64,000 nucleotides of DNA. Source: Holophagaceae bacterium. GTDB taxonomy: Bacteria > Acidobacteriota > Holophagae > Holophagales > Holophagaceae. The stretch spans positions 298,149 to 362,148 of the forward strand of contig JADJVL010000003.1 of assembly GCA_016710635.1 (NCBI GenBank), in the 5' to 3' direction. The notes beneath the pieces were generated by a model. That model was not told the DNA's origin, searched no databases, and saw only the letters and a list, made by a program, of their open reading frames with translations. A program made the position numbers and the translations under genes. Positions 17,352 through 25,838 of the stretch are shown one piece after another (the stretch's first letter is position 1; each line of letters starts with the position of its first letter).

Positions 17352-18707
17352 ATGAACGCCGGCCGGATCCTGGTGGCCGATGACCAGGCGGACGTAAGGG
17401 AGGCCCTGCGCCTGCTCCTGAAATCCGAAGGCTTCGCCGTGGACGGCGTGGAATCCCCCAAGGCCGCCCTGCAGGCCCTGAAGGCCGCGGGCCGCCTCGC
17501 CCCGGACCTGCTGCTCATGGACATGAACTACGAGCGGGACACCACCAGTGGCGCGGAAGGCCTCGAACTGCTGGCCCAGGCCCGCGCCCTCGAGCCCGGC
17601 CTGCCGGTGGTGGTGATGACCGGCTACGGCTCCATCGACCTGGCGGTGGAGGCCATGCGCCGGGGCGCCCGGGACTTCGTGCAGAAGCCCTGGGAGAACG
17701 CCCGGCTGCTGTCCATCCTCCGCACCCAGCTCGAACTGGCCGGGGCCCTGAAGGCCTCCCACCGCCTCGAGGCGGAGAACCGGCTGCTCCGGAGCCCCGG
17801 CCCGGCGGCGCTGGTGGCCCGGTCCAGGGCCATGGCCGCCGTGCTGCAGGTGCTTGAACGGGTGGCGCCCACGGACGCCAGCGTGCTGCTCCTGGGGGAG
17901 AACGGCACCGGCAAGAGCCTCGTCGCGCGGGTCCTCCACGAAGCCTCCGCCCGGGCGGAGCGGCCCTTCATCACCCTCAACGCCGGCGGCCTCAGCGAAG
18001 GCGTCCTGGAAAGCGAACTCTTCGGCCACGTGAAGGGCGCCTTCACCGATGCCAAGGCCGAGCGTCCGGGGCGCTTCGAGCTGGCGGACGGCGGCACCCT
18101 CTTCCTCGACGAGATCGGCAACGCGCCCCTCTCCCTCCAGGCCAAGCTCCTGCGGGTGCTGGAGACCGGGGAGTTCGAGCGGGTGGGCTCCAGCCGCACC
18201 CAGACCGCGGACGTGCGCCTCGTCTGCGCCACCAACGCGGACCTGGACGCCGAAGTGCAGGCGGGCCGGTTCCGCCAGGATCTGCGCTTCCGCATCAACA
18301 CCATCCAGCTCACCCTGCCGCCCCTGCGGGACCGGTGCGAGGACCTGGAACCCCTGCTCACCCTGTTCCTGCAGCGGCACGCGGCCCGCTACCGCAAACC
18401 CCCGCCGTCGGTGGCCCCGGAGGCCCTCGAGGCCCTGTTGGCGCACCCCTGGCCCGGCAACGTCCGCGAACTGGATCACGCGGCGGAGCGGGCGGTGCTG
18501 CTGGGGGGCAATCGCCTCGCGGCGGCGGACTTCGGCCTGACGGCCGCCCCCGGCGCGGGCCCGGACCTGAGCCTGGAGGACATGGAGGCGCTGGTCATCC
18601 GGAAGGCCCTGGCCCGGGCCGGCAGCGCCACCGCCGCCGCGGAGCTCCTGGGCCTCTCCCGCAGCGCCATCTACCGGCGCATGCAGCGCTACGGCATCAC
18701 CAGCTGA
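17352..18707 (+). CDS. sigma-54-dependent response regulator (NtrC family)
   Basis: A 451-aa transcription activator. The receiver domain occupies residues 1-125 with phosphorylation site Asp57 and acidic pair DD10-11. The AAA+ domain has Walker A GENGTGKS (182-189), the sigma-54 contact loop GAFTDA (229-234, a common variant of GAFTGA), Walker B TLFLDEIG and the arginine-finger region RFRQDLRFRIN. A Fis-type helix-turn-helix (AAAELLGLSRSAIYRRMQRYGI) ends the protein. The kinase gene begins 1 base after its stop. It probably activates the -24/-12 element at 7897 before the efflux genes, which is inferred. Confidence 0.95.
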   Translation: MNAGRILVADDQADVREALRLLLKSEGFAVDGVESPKAALQALKAAGRLAPDLLLMDMNYERDTTSGAEGLELLAQARALEPGLPVVVMTGYGSIDLAVEAMRRGARDFVQKPWENARLLSILRTQLELAGALKASHRLEAENRLLRSPGPAALVARSRAMAAVLQVLERVAPTDASVLLLGENGTGKSLVARVLHEASARAERPFITLNAGGLSEGVLESELFGHVKGAFTDAKAERPGRFELADGGTLFLDEIGNAPLSLQAKLLRVLETGEFERVGSSRTQTADVRLVCATNADLDAEVQAGRFRQDLRFRINTIQLTLPPLRDRCEDLEPLLTLFLQRHAARYRKPPPSVAPEALEALLAHPWPGNVRELDHAAERAVLLGGNRLAAADFGLTAAPGAGPDLSLEDMEALVIRKALARAGSATAAAELLGLSRSAIYRRMQRYGITS

Positions 18708-18708
18708 C

Positions 18709-20031
18709 ATGCCCCTCGCCCACGACCGCCGCGTCCAGCTCCTCGCCCTCGCCGGGGGCCTGCCGGCCCTCGCCCTGGCGGCCTGGCTGCTCCCCCGGGG
18801 CGGTCCGCGCGCTTCCCTGGCCCTCGGCCTCTTCGCCGCCGCCCTCCTGGCCTGGCTCCTGGCGGCGCGGGCGGTCCGGCGCCGCACCCAGCGCCCCCTG
18901 CAGACCCTTTCCAACCTCCTGGCGGCCCTGCGGGAAGGAGACTTCTCCTTCCGGGGCAAGGAGCCGGGGAAGGACGACGCCCTGGGGGCGGTCTTCCTGG
19001 AGCTCAACACCCTGGCGGACCTGCTGCAGCAGCAGCGGATCGGCGCCCTGGAAGCCACCGCCCTCCTCCGCACGGTCATGGAGGAGATCCGGGTGGCGAT
19101 CCTGGCCTTCGATGGCGAAGGGCGCCTGCGCCTTGTGAACCGGGCGGGCGCGGAGATCCTGGGCCGCTCCGCGGAGCGCCTGGGGGGCAGCACCGCCGCC
19201 GAAGTCGGCCTCCAGTCGGCCCTGGAAGGCCCGAGCCCCCGCGTCGTGGATCTGGACCTGCCCGGAGGTGCCGGGCGCTTCGAGCTCCGCCGCACCACCT
19301 TCCGCCAGGGCGGCCTGCCCCATACCCTGCTGGTGCTGAGCGACCTGACCCAGCCCCTGCGGGAGGAGGAGCGCCAGGCCTGGCAGCGGCTGGTCCGCGT
19401 GCTCAGCCACGAGTTCAACAACTCCCTGGCCCCCATCCAGTCCCTGTCCGGCAGCCTCGCCTCCCTGGTCCGCCGGGAGCCGCCGCCCCCGGACCTGCAG
19501 GACGACCTGCTTTCGGGTCTCGATGTGATCGCCTCCCGCAGCGGTTCCCTCCAGCGCTTCCTCGAGGCCTACGCCCGCCTGGCGAAACTGCCGGCCCCGC
19601 GGCTGGAATCCGTGGACCTGGAGGCCCTGGTGCGCCGGGTGGCGGCCCTGGAAAGCCGCCTCGCCGTCGCCGTCCAGGAAGGCCCCGCGGTGCGCCTGCG
19701 GGCGGACGGGGACCAGCTCCAGCAGGCCCTGGTGAACCTGGTGAAGAACGCCGCGGAAGCTTCTTTGGAGACCGGTGGCGGGGTCGCTATCGCCTGGACC
19801 CTCGGCCCTGGCCTCGCCATCGTGCGGGTGGCCGATGAAGGCCCGGGGCCGCCGCCGGCGGCCAACCTCTTCGTCCCCTTCTTCACCACCAAGCCCGGGG
19901 GCAGCGGCATCGGCCTGGCCCTGAGCCGCCAGATCGCCGAAGCCCACGGCGGCACCCTGACCCTGGAGCCCCGGGAAGACGGTCCGGGGGCCGTGGCGGT
20001 GCTGCGGCTGCCGGTGGAGGGAAGCACCTGA
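18709..20031 (+). CDS. sensor histidine kinase (NtrB/AtoS-like)
   Basis: A 440-aa membrane kinase. Two helices lie near residues 10-30 and 36-53 with almost no periplasmic loop, so the signal is probably sensed in or near the membrane. A HAMP-like linker, a PAS domain (about 115-215, AILAFDGEGRLRLVNRAGAEILG) and the H-box LSHEFNNSLAPIQ (His234) follow. The N-box is LVNLVKNAAEA, with G boxes VADEGPGPP and GGSGIGLALSRQI. The unusual HEFNN phosphoacceptor is seen in other NtrB/NtrY-like kinases. Together with the regulator directly upstream it forms a complete two-component pair for the efflux locus. Confidence 0.93.
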   Translation: MPLAHDRRVQLLALAGGLPALALAAWLLPRGGPRASLALGLFAAALLAWLLAARAVRRRTQRPLQTLSNLLAALREGDFSFRGKEPGKDDALGAVFLELNTLADLLQQQRIGALEATALLRTVMEEIRVAILAFDGEGRLRLVNRAGAEILGRSAERLGGSTAAEVGLQSALEGPSPRVVDLDLPGGAGRFELRRTTFRQGGLPHTLLVLSDLTQPLREEERQAWQRLVRVLSHEFNNSLAPIQSLSGSLASLVRREPPPPDLQDDLLSGLDVIASRSGSLQRFLEAYARLAKLPAPRLESVDLEALVRRVAALESRLAVAVQEGPAVRLRADGDQLQQALVNLVKNAAEASLETGGGVAIAWTLGPGLAIVRVADEGPGPPPAANLFVPFFTTKPGGSGIGLALSRQIAEAHGGTLTLEPREDGPGAVAVLRLPVEGST

Positions 20032-20065
20032 CGGAAGACCCGGCTTCCGGCAAGATGGATCCACC

Positions 20066-21043
20066 ATGCCCGCCCAGACCAGCACCCATCCCCTCGAGGC
20101 CCTGCTCCAGGAATGCCGCAAGGTGATCGTGGGCCAGCCCATCCTGCTGAACCGCCTCCTGGTGGCCGTGCTCTGCCGCGGCCACGTGCTGCTGGAAGGC
20201 CTGCCCGGCCTGGCGAAGACCCGCACCATCAAGACCCTCGCCGCCGCCAGCCACCTGGCCTTCCGCCGCATCCAGTTCACCCCGGACCTGCTGCCCAGCG
20301 ACGTGGTCGGCACCCTGGTCTTCGATCCCAAGGCCCTGACCTTCACGCCGAAGAAGGGGCCGGTCTTCACGAACCTGCTGCTGGCGGACGAGATCAACCG
20401 CGCGCCCTCGAAGGTGCAGAGCGCGCTGCTGGAGGCCATGGAGGAGCGCCAGGTGACCCTGGGGGAGGAGAGCTTCCGCCTGCCGGATCCCTTCCTCGTG
20501 CTGGCGACCCAGAACCCCATCGAGCAGGAGGGCACCTTCCCCCTGCCGGAAGCCCAGATGGACCGTTTCCTCTTCAAGCTCCGCATCGACTACCCCAGCC
20601 AGGCCGAGGAGGTCGAAGTGCTGCGCCGGGCGGATGGCCATGAGGAGGCCGTGAATCCCGTGGTGGACGGGGACCTGCTGCGCAAGGCCAGCATGGAGGC
20701 CGGCCGCGTGCAGCTCGACGATGCGGTGCGCGCCTACATGGTGCGGCTGGTGCAGGCCACCCGCGTCGGCTCGGGTTCGGCCAAGGGCGGCCATGGCAAG
20801 GCCTGGAAGGGCCGGGAGCTCCTGCGCTGCGGCGCCAGCCCCCGGGCCAGCCTCGCCCTGCAGATCGCCGCCAAGTCCTACGCCTACCTCAGCACCCGGG
20901 GCCACGTGCTGCCGGACGACGTGGTCACCCTGCTGCCGGACGTGCTCCGCCACCGCCTCCTGCTCACCTACGAAGCCGAGGCCGATGGCGTGACCACCGA
21001 CGAAGTGATCGCCCGGCTGCTGGAAAGCGTGCCCCGGCCCTAG
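20066..21043 (+). CDS. MoxR-family AAA+ ATPase
   Basis: A 325-aa MoxR-type ATPase, usually a chaperone that activates von Willebrand-domain partners. Walker A is GLPGLAKT (45-52), Walker B LLADEINRAP, sensor 1 ATQNPIEQEGTFPLPEAQMDRF, and the sensor 2 region is GASPRASLALQIAAK. The C-terminal lid contains GHVLPDDVVTLLPDVLRHR. The usual DUF58 and VWA partners are not encoded next to it here, so either they lie elsewhere or it works with a different client. It is 34 bases after the kinase gene and might share its transcript. Confidence 0.92.
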   Translation: MPAQTSTHPLEALLQECRKVIVGQPILLNRLLVAVLCRGHVLLEGLPGLAKTRTIKTLAAASHLAFRRIQFTPDLLPSDVVGTLVFDPKALTFTPKKGPVFTNLLLADEINRAPSKVQSALLEAMEERQVTLGEESFRLPDPFLVLATQNPIEQEGTFPLPEAQMDRFLFKLRIDYPSQAEEVEVLRRADGHEEAVNPVVDGDLLRKASMEAGRVQLDDAVRAYMVRLVQATRVGSGSAKGGHGKAWKGRELLRCGASPRASLALQIAAKSYAYLSTRGHVLPDDVVTLLPDVLRHRLLLTYEAEADGVTTDEVIARLLESVPRP

Positions 21044-21536
21044 GAAGGCAGTTCCGCGACCCGAAACCGTCTGGATTCTGGACGCCGTCCAGAAAGCCGA
21101 CAGATTCCAGCGGGTGGACGGCACGGCGATGCGTCCGGCCCAAGGGCTGCGGGGCGACCCGGCTGCAGACCGGCGGGGGGCGTCGCATTCCCAGTTTTCC
21201 CAGGTTTCAGGCCGTTTGAAGACCCGGCGATGGGCGGCTCCGGAGGCCTCGCCGTGCCGATCCCCATGGAGACCGCTGGGAAAGAGCGGGCGGAACGATG
21301 CTGGCTTTCGCCTTTCCGCACGGGCCCACCACGGACCCCTTCCTGCTCTTTTTTCCCAAGCCCACGACCCCACGCCCATGGAGGCGCCGAGACCCCCCAG
21401 GACATGCCATCCCCTTCGGAAGCGCCGGGACCTGCATCACGGGCCTCTGGTATCCGTCTTGCTGTTTTCACTCCAGGTTGAGTGCGCACGAGACCGGTCC
21501 AGACCCCTTCCCGCCCACTTCCCCAGGAGGTTTCCC
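21044..21536. other. intergenic leader without recognised genes
   Basis: This 493-base stretch precedes the exported CDP-x-GWP protein. It is purine/pyrimidine mixed rather than codon-structured. It contains several short inverted repeats (for example TCTGGA/TCCAGA around 21070-21092) and a T-run near 21350, and ends with a CAGGAGG ribosome site at 21524-21530. I looked for a GEMM-type riboswitch core and did not find it. It may hold a promoter and a structured 5' leader, but nothing can be named. Confidence 0.35.
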
Positions 21537-22193
21537 ATGCGTTTGTCACCCGCCGTCCTCGCCCTCGCCGTCAGCGGCGCCTTCGCGGCCCCGGTCCCCT
21601 GGCCGCTCCCCCTTCCCGCCACCGCCGAGCCCCAGCCGCGGCCCACGGTGCAGAGCCTGGTGCTCACCCTGGACGACGGCAGCAGCCTGACCCTGGAAGG
21701 CAACCAGCTGGGCACTTCCGAAGGCGGCTTCCTCGTCTGGAACAGCTTCGGCGTCACCCAGATCGCCATGGCCTATCTGGCGGGACGCGCCGACAACCCC
21801 CTCTCCCCGGACGCCATCTGGAACCTCTGGTCCCCGGAGGCCGAGGCGGAGGCGCCGGTGGCCTTCCTGGTGACGGGAGGAACCCTCACGCCCATCGGCG
21901 GCGCGCAGCCCGGCGCCCGTGCCCAGCGGGCCAAGCTGGTCTCCCTCGTGGTCACCCTGTCCAACGGAAAGTCCCGCACTATGCCCTACAAGATGCTGGA
22001 GGACCCCATCAACGGCGTGCTGGCCTGGGGCGACGCCACCATCCGCGCCACCCTCGTGCCCTTCTACGATGCCCGCCCGGGCCTCCGCTCCACCTCCAGC
22101 ACCGTGCTCACCCGGTGGAACGCCCTCAGCCCGGAAGGCGACCTCGCCGGCACGATGACCAAGCCCCTCTGCGATCCGAGCGGCTGGCCCTGA
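21537..22193 (+). CDS. exported protein with two repeats and CDPSGWP tail
   Basis: A 218-aa protein with a signal peptide (MRLSPAVLALAVSGAFAAP). The mature part holds two similar units: SLVLTLDDGSSLTLEG...GGFLVWNSFGV near residues 40-75 and SLVVTLSNGKSRTMPY...NGVLAWGD near 140-170. The C terminus is KPLCDPSGWP. The downstream gene encodes a shorter protein with the same unit and the ending KPQCDPEGWP. The ATG at 21537 follows CAGGAGG by 6 bases. I do not recognise the family. The short beta-strand pattern 'TLxDG...G...V-W-N/G-FGV' suggests a small beta fold, and the conserved final motif may be an anchoring or recognition tag, which is speculation. Confidence 0.8.
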   Translation: MRLSPAVLALAVSGAFAAPVPWPLPLPATAEPQPRPTVQSLVLTLDDGSSLTLEGNQLGTSEGGFLVWNSFGVTQIAMAYLAGRADNPLSPDAIWNLWSPEAEAEAPVAFLVTGGTLTPIGGAQPGARAQRAKLVSLVVTLSNGKSRTMPYKMLEDPINGVLAWGDATIRATLVPFYDARPGLRSTSSTVLTRWNALSPEGDLAGTMTKPLCDPSGWP

Positions 22194-22213
22194 TCCAGCC
22201 CTGACCCGGGACC

Positions 22214-22245
22214 GCGCCCGGCGGCCAGCCCAGGCCGCCGGGCGC
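22214..22245. terminator. 13-bp GC hairpin between the paralogues
   Basis: GCGCCCGGCGGCC (22214-22226) pairs perfectly with GGCCGCCGGGCGC (22233-22245) around the loop AGCCCA, 21 bases after the upstream stop codon. No T-run follows, so it may be a rho-assisted terminator, a processing signal or an mRNA-stabilising stem. Confidence 0.45.
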
Positions 22246-22324
22246 AGCCCTCGCCATGTCAGAACTTGACGCCGCCCAGCCCATCCCCTAGCGTCGAGCC
22301 AACCCCCGTCACCCCGGAGACCCC

Positions 22325-22636
22325 ATGAGCGCCGCGAAGGATCGCCCGAAGATCAAGTCCATCACCATCGAGCTGGAGGACGGCCGCAAGAAGGTCATCG
22401 ACGGCCTGGCCCTCGAGGATCCGAAGGGCGGCACGCTCGTCTGGAACAACTTCGGCGTGAAAGACGTCCCGAAGGGCTTCTACAAGGCGAACAAGGAGCC
22501 CGGCAAGGAGAAGAAGGTCGACGAGATCTGGGACGGGACCGCGCCGCCCGCAGCGGCCAAGACGGCCATGGCGGCGGGATCCGAGCTGCCGGCGATCATG
22601 GTGAAGCCCCAGTGCGATCCCGAAGGCTGGCCCTGA
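22325..22636 (+). CDS. small cytoplasmic paralogue with CDPEGWP tail
   Basis: A 103-aa soluble protein without a signal peptide. Its core SITIELEDGRKKVIDGLALEDPKGGTLVWNNFGV matches the repeat unit of the exported protein upstream (SLVLTLDDGSSLTLEGN...GGFLVWNSFGV). Both end in KP-x-CDP-x-GWP. The middle is lysine-rich (YKANKEPGKEKKVDEIWDG). A GGAGA site precedes the ATG. It lies after a 13-bp hairpin, so it may be expressed separately. The presence of one exported and one cytoplasmic version of the same unit is notable; function unknown. Confidence 0.8.
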   Translation: MSAAKDRPKIKSITIELEDGRKKVIDGLALEDPKGGTLVWNNFGVKDVPKGFYKANKEPGKEKKVDEIWDGTAPPAAAKTAMAAGSELPAIMVKPQCDPEGWP

Positions 22637-22641
22637 GGCCT

Positions 22642-22836
22642 TCAAGCGCCTTTGGCTCGCTTCGCCGTTTCCAGGGCCGCCAGGGCCGACTTGATCTCGG
22701 GTTCCGTGGGCCTCGCCCTCCGCAATGAATCCAGCGTGCGCTGGGCTTTCTGGAAGAACGCCTCGGAATTCCTGCCTTGGCGGGAGGCGATGAGCCCCTC
22801 CTCCAGATCGAGGCGCGCCCCCAGGGACTTGTTCAT
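22642..22836 (-). CDS. detached C-terminal piece of the kinase-TPR protein
   Basis: A 64-codon frame (MNKSLGARLDLEEGLIASRQ..., then SEAFFQKAQRTLDSL) with TPR-like helix pairs. It overlaps the kinase stop by 4 bases. Read one frame back across the junction it continues upstream as PPGYWMNKSLG, a natural continuation of the kinase TPR region. The combined length 22642-25838 is one base short of a multiple of three. The simplest reading is that this is the true C terminus of the kinase, separated by a one-base deletion in the C-rich tract near 22849. An alternative is a real coupled small gene starting at the ATGA overlap. Confidence 0.6.
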   Translation of the reverse strand: MNKSLGARLDLEEGLIASRQGRNSEAFFQKAQRTLDSLRRARPTEPEIKSALAALETAKRAKGA

Positions 22837-25800
22837 CCAGTAGCCGGGAGGGAGGCCTCGGCCCGGCCCAGGTAGTCCCTCGCCGCGCGGATCTGCGTCG
22901 TGGGCGTCTCCATCCGCGCGATCAACCAGCGGCTCTCCAGCTCGAGGGCCATGGCCCCGCCGACGAGGTAATAGGGATTCCCCGGCGTCTGCCGGATCAA
23001 GGCTTCATACAGACCCAGGGCGAGGCGCAAATCCTTTCGCGGATCCACGCCCTCCTTGCCATTGCGTTCGGCGAGGACGAGGTAGGCGTTCGCAAGGGAG
23101 TAGGCGTGGGCGGGATTCTGGGGGTTGAGCTTCCGGGCGAGTTCGAGGCGCGGGATCGCGTCCCGGATGTACGCGCGCGGATCCCGGCCCTGCTGGACTT
23201 CCGAACTGGCCATCTCCACCTGGATGGCGCCGAAGAGGCCGGGGTAGGTGGCCACGTCCGGGTAGCGGCGCATCAGGTCCTCGGCGGTGGTCCTGGCTTC
23301 GGGATAGACCTGGGAGCAGTCGGCCCCTCGCGCGGAGAGGGTTTCCAGCAGGTGGACGTAGGTCCTGAGCAGGGTCAGGTTCGCGTTGATGGATGAGGGG
23401 GCGAGCCTGCGGGCATTCCGCGCGGCGGCCACCGCCTGCTGCAGCATCGGCACGGGGTCGTGGCCCGTGGATTCCTCGGTGCGGGCCTTGATGCGGAGGA
23501 TGGAGCCTTCGGCGATGTAGAGCTCCGCCTTGTTGGGATCCAGGCGCTTGGCGTTCTCGAGCTGGGCTTCGGCCTGGGCCATCCAATCGCCCGTGGGTCC
23601 GGGCCTGCGCTCCGTGAAGCGCGCCATTTCGGACAGCGCGATGGCCAGCCGGATCGGCGGTTCGGGATTGCCCGGCTCGACCACTTCCCAGGCCTGGCAG
23701 ACCTGCGCCTGGGCCTGCACGATGTTCGACGGTTCCAGGGCCTCCCGGACGATGCGCCCGAGGAGGTCGTGGCAGCGCAGGGATTCGAGATCGAGGAGGC
23801 CAGGGTCGCTCGGTGCGATGGACCGCGCGATGGCGAGCTGCTCCCCCGCGGCCCGGAGCTTTCCCGCAGCCTGGCTCGGCTCGACTTCGGCCCTGGCCGC
23901 CGCCAGGAGGCCTTCCACTTCGAGCCGCTTGGCTTCGAAGAACCAGGGCGCCCGGGCGAAGGCGGACCGCGCCAGCCGGACGGCATCTTGGTGGCGCCCG
24001 TCCACCAGGGCCAGATGCCCTTCCTGGTATTCCGCCGGCTCCAGCTCCGAGCCTCGGCCGCTCCGCAGCAGGGCGAGGGCTTCGCGCTTCAGCCCGGTCT
24101 CCAGCTCCTTGAGCCTCGCCTTGCGCGCATCGGGCTCGGGGATGAGCTGGGCCTCGATCAGCTCCCGCTGGTACAGCAACCCAAACGCCCGCCCCAGGGC
24201 ATACACCACTTCCGGCCCTTCGAAGCCTTTCTCCCGGGCGCGCTGGAGGTGCTCCCGGGCCTTGGCGGGGTCGCCGAGGGCGAGCCAGGTGCGGCCGATG
24301 GCGTAGGCGCCGGGGCCCTGGGCGACGCGGCCGGCGCCGGCGATCTCGCGCTCCATGGCGCGGAGGCGCTCTTCGACGGCGCGGCGCTCGCGGCGGATGT
24401 CGTGGGGCGGGAGCAGCTTGCCGTAGCGCATGAGGGATTCCAGGCGCTCGGCCTCCTGGCCGAAGTGCTGGGCCCACCGGGCCCGGGCGGCGGACTGGAT
24501 GCGGCTGGTGAGGGCGACGCCCCCCGCCAGCAGCACCGCCACCAGGGCGCCGGCGGCGATGCCCACCACCAGCTTGTTGCGGCTGGCGAAGCGGACGAGG
24601 CGCTCCCGCCGGGACAGGGGGCGGGCCATGATGGGATCGCCGTCGAGCCAGCGCTGCAGGTCGTCCCCCAGGGCCCGGGCCGAGTCGTAGCGCCGGGCGG
24701 GATCCTTCTCCAGGCACTTCAGCGTGATGGTCTCCAGGTCCTCGGGGATGCGGCCGTCCCGCTTCCGGGGCGCCGGCGGCTCCTCGTAGATGATCTTGCG
24801 CAGGGCGTCCAGGCCCTCCGCGGAACCGTAGGGCGGGCAGCCCGTGAGCAGCTCGTAGAAGGAGGCCCCCAGGGAATACACGTCCGCCCGGCGGTCCATG
24901 GTGTCCACCTCGCCCCGGGCCTGCTCCGGGGACATGTAGACCACCGTGCCCATGACGAAGCCCGTGGCGGTGAGGCCCTTGCCCGCCAGGGCGCTGCGGG
25001 CGAGGCCGAAGTCCAGGACGTAGGCCTTGCCCTTGCCGTCCTCGTCCCGCTCCACCATCAGGTTGGCGGGCTTGAGGTCCCGGTGGATCAGCCCCCGGCG
25101 GTGCGCGGCGTGCACCCCTTCGCAGGCCTGGGCCATCAGCTCGGCCTTCTCCCGCAGGGACGCCGTGGTGATGGCGGCCTTGAAGGTCTGGCCCTGGATG
25201 AGCTGCATGGCGATGTAGGCCTGGCCGCCGATATCGCCGGTCTCGAAAATGCGGCACACGTGCTCGTGCTCCACCAGGGCCTGGGCCTGGGCCTCGTTCA
25301 TGAAGCGCTGCAGCAGCTCCGGCTCGTCCCGCCGCAGCACCTTGATGGCCACCTGGCGGCGGAGCCGGGGATCGAAGGCCTTGAAGATCCGCGCCATGCC
25401 GCCTTCGCCGATGAGGCGCAGGCGCTCGTAGGGGCCCCATTCCGGCAGGCTGGACGAGACGAGCACGTCCGGCGCCGTGGCGCCGCTGGGGCGGCCCGGC
25501 AGGCGGAAGGCCCCGGAGGGCGGCCCGCCGGCGTCCGGCAGCAGCACGGACTCCGTATCGGGGATGCGGTAGCGGGCGGTGGGCGCCGCGTCCGCCGCCA
25601 TGGCCACGTGCCGCGCCTCCGCCTCCATCTCCTCGAGCTGGTCCGGCGTCAGCAGGCCCCGGTCCGCCAGCCAGGCCAGCAGGCCGGCGGAATCGTCCGT
25701 CGCCGCCTCCGCGTGGGCCTCCCGCAGGTCCGCCGGATCCAGCAGTCCCCACACCAGGGCCAGCCCGAGCATGCGCCCTTCCAGCCCCGGTTCCGGGGGC

Positions 25801-25838
25801 TGCCAGGGAGCCTGGGACTGCGCCTTGTCCTCCGCCAT
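22833..25838 (-). CDS. transmembrane Ser/Thr kinase with TPR region (PknB-like)
   Basis: A 1001-aa Hanks-type kinase. An N-terminal segment of about 130 residues precedes the catalytic domain (residues 137-400). The kinase carries glycine loop IGEGGMARIF, Lys166 in VAIKVL, catalytic HRDLKPANL (Asp254), DFGLA and MGTVVYMSPEQ. A single membrane helix (about 423-443) is followed by roughly 550 residues of alpha-helical, TPR-like sequence on the other side. The start at 25838 was chosen because the frame further upstream runs antisense through the ABC importer. The C terminus appears frameshifted near 22849. Such kinase-TPR proteins are common in Acidobacteria; targets are unknown. Confidence 0.9.
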   Translation of the reverse strand: MAEDKAQSQAPWQPPEPGLEGRMLGLALVWGLLDPADLREAHAEAATDDSAGLLAWLADRGLLTPDQLEEMEAEARHVAMAADAAPTARYRIPDTESVLLPDAGGPPSGAFRLPGRPSGATAPDVLVSSSLPEWGPYERLRLIGEGGMARIFKAFDPRLRRQVAIKVLRRDEPELLQRFMNEAQAQALVEHEHVCRIFETGDIGGQAYIAMQLIQGQTFKAAITTASLREKAELMAQACEGVHAAHRRGLIHRDLKPANLMVERDEDGKGKAYVLDFGLARSALAGKGLTATGFVMGTVVYMSPEQARGEVDTMDRRADVYSLGASFYELLTGCPPYGSAEGLDALRKIIYEEPPAPRKRDGRIPEDLETITLKCLEKDPARRYDSARALGDDLQRWLDGDPIMARPLSRRERLVRFASRNKLVVGIAAGALVAVLLAGGVALTSRIQSAARARWAQHFGQEAERLESLMRYGKLLPPHDIRRERRAVEERLRAMEREIAGAGRVAQGPGAYAIGRTWLALGDPAKAREHLQRAREKGFEGPEVVYALGRAFGLLYQRELIEAQLIPEPDARKARLKELETGLKREALALLRSGRGSELEPAEYQEGHLALVDGRHQDAVRLARSAFARAPWFFEAKRLEVEGLLAAARAEVEPSQAAGKLRAAGEQLAIARSIAPSDPGLLDLESLRCHDLLGRIVREALEPSNIVQAQAQVCQAWEVVEPGNPEPPIRLAIALSEMARFTERRPGPTGDWMAQAEAQLENAKRLDPNKAELYIAEGSILRIKARTEESTGHDPVPMLQQAVAAARNARRLAPSSINANLTLLRTYVHLLETLSARGADCSQVYPEARTTAEDLMRRYPDVATYPGLFGAIQVEMASSEVQQGRDPRAYIRDAIPRLELARKLNPQNPAHAYSLANAYLVLAERNGKEGVDPRKDLRLALGLYEALIRQTPGNPYYLVGGAMALELESRWLIARMETPTTQIRAARDYLGRAEASLPATG

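Noticed and set aside
21044..21536. A GEMM-like (c-di-GMP) riboswitch in the long leader
   Set aside because: The conserved core (GGGACGCAAAGCC-like segment and receptor stem) was not found.
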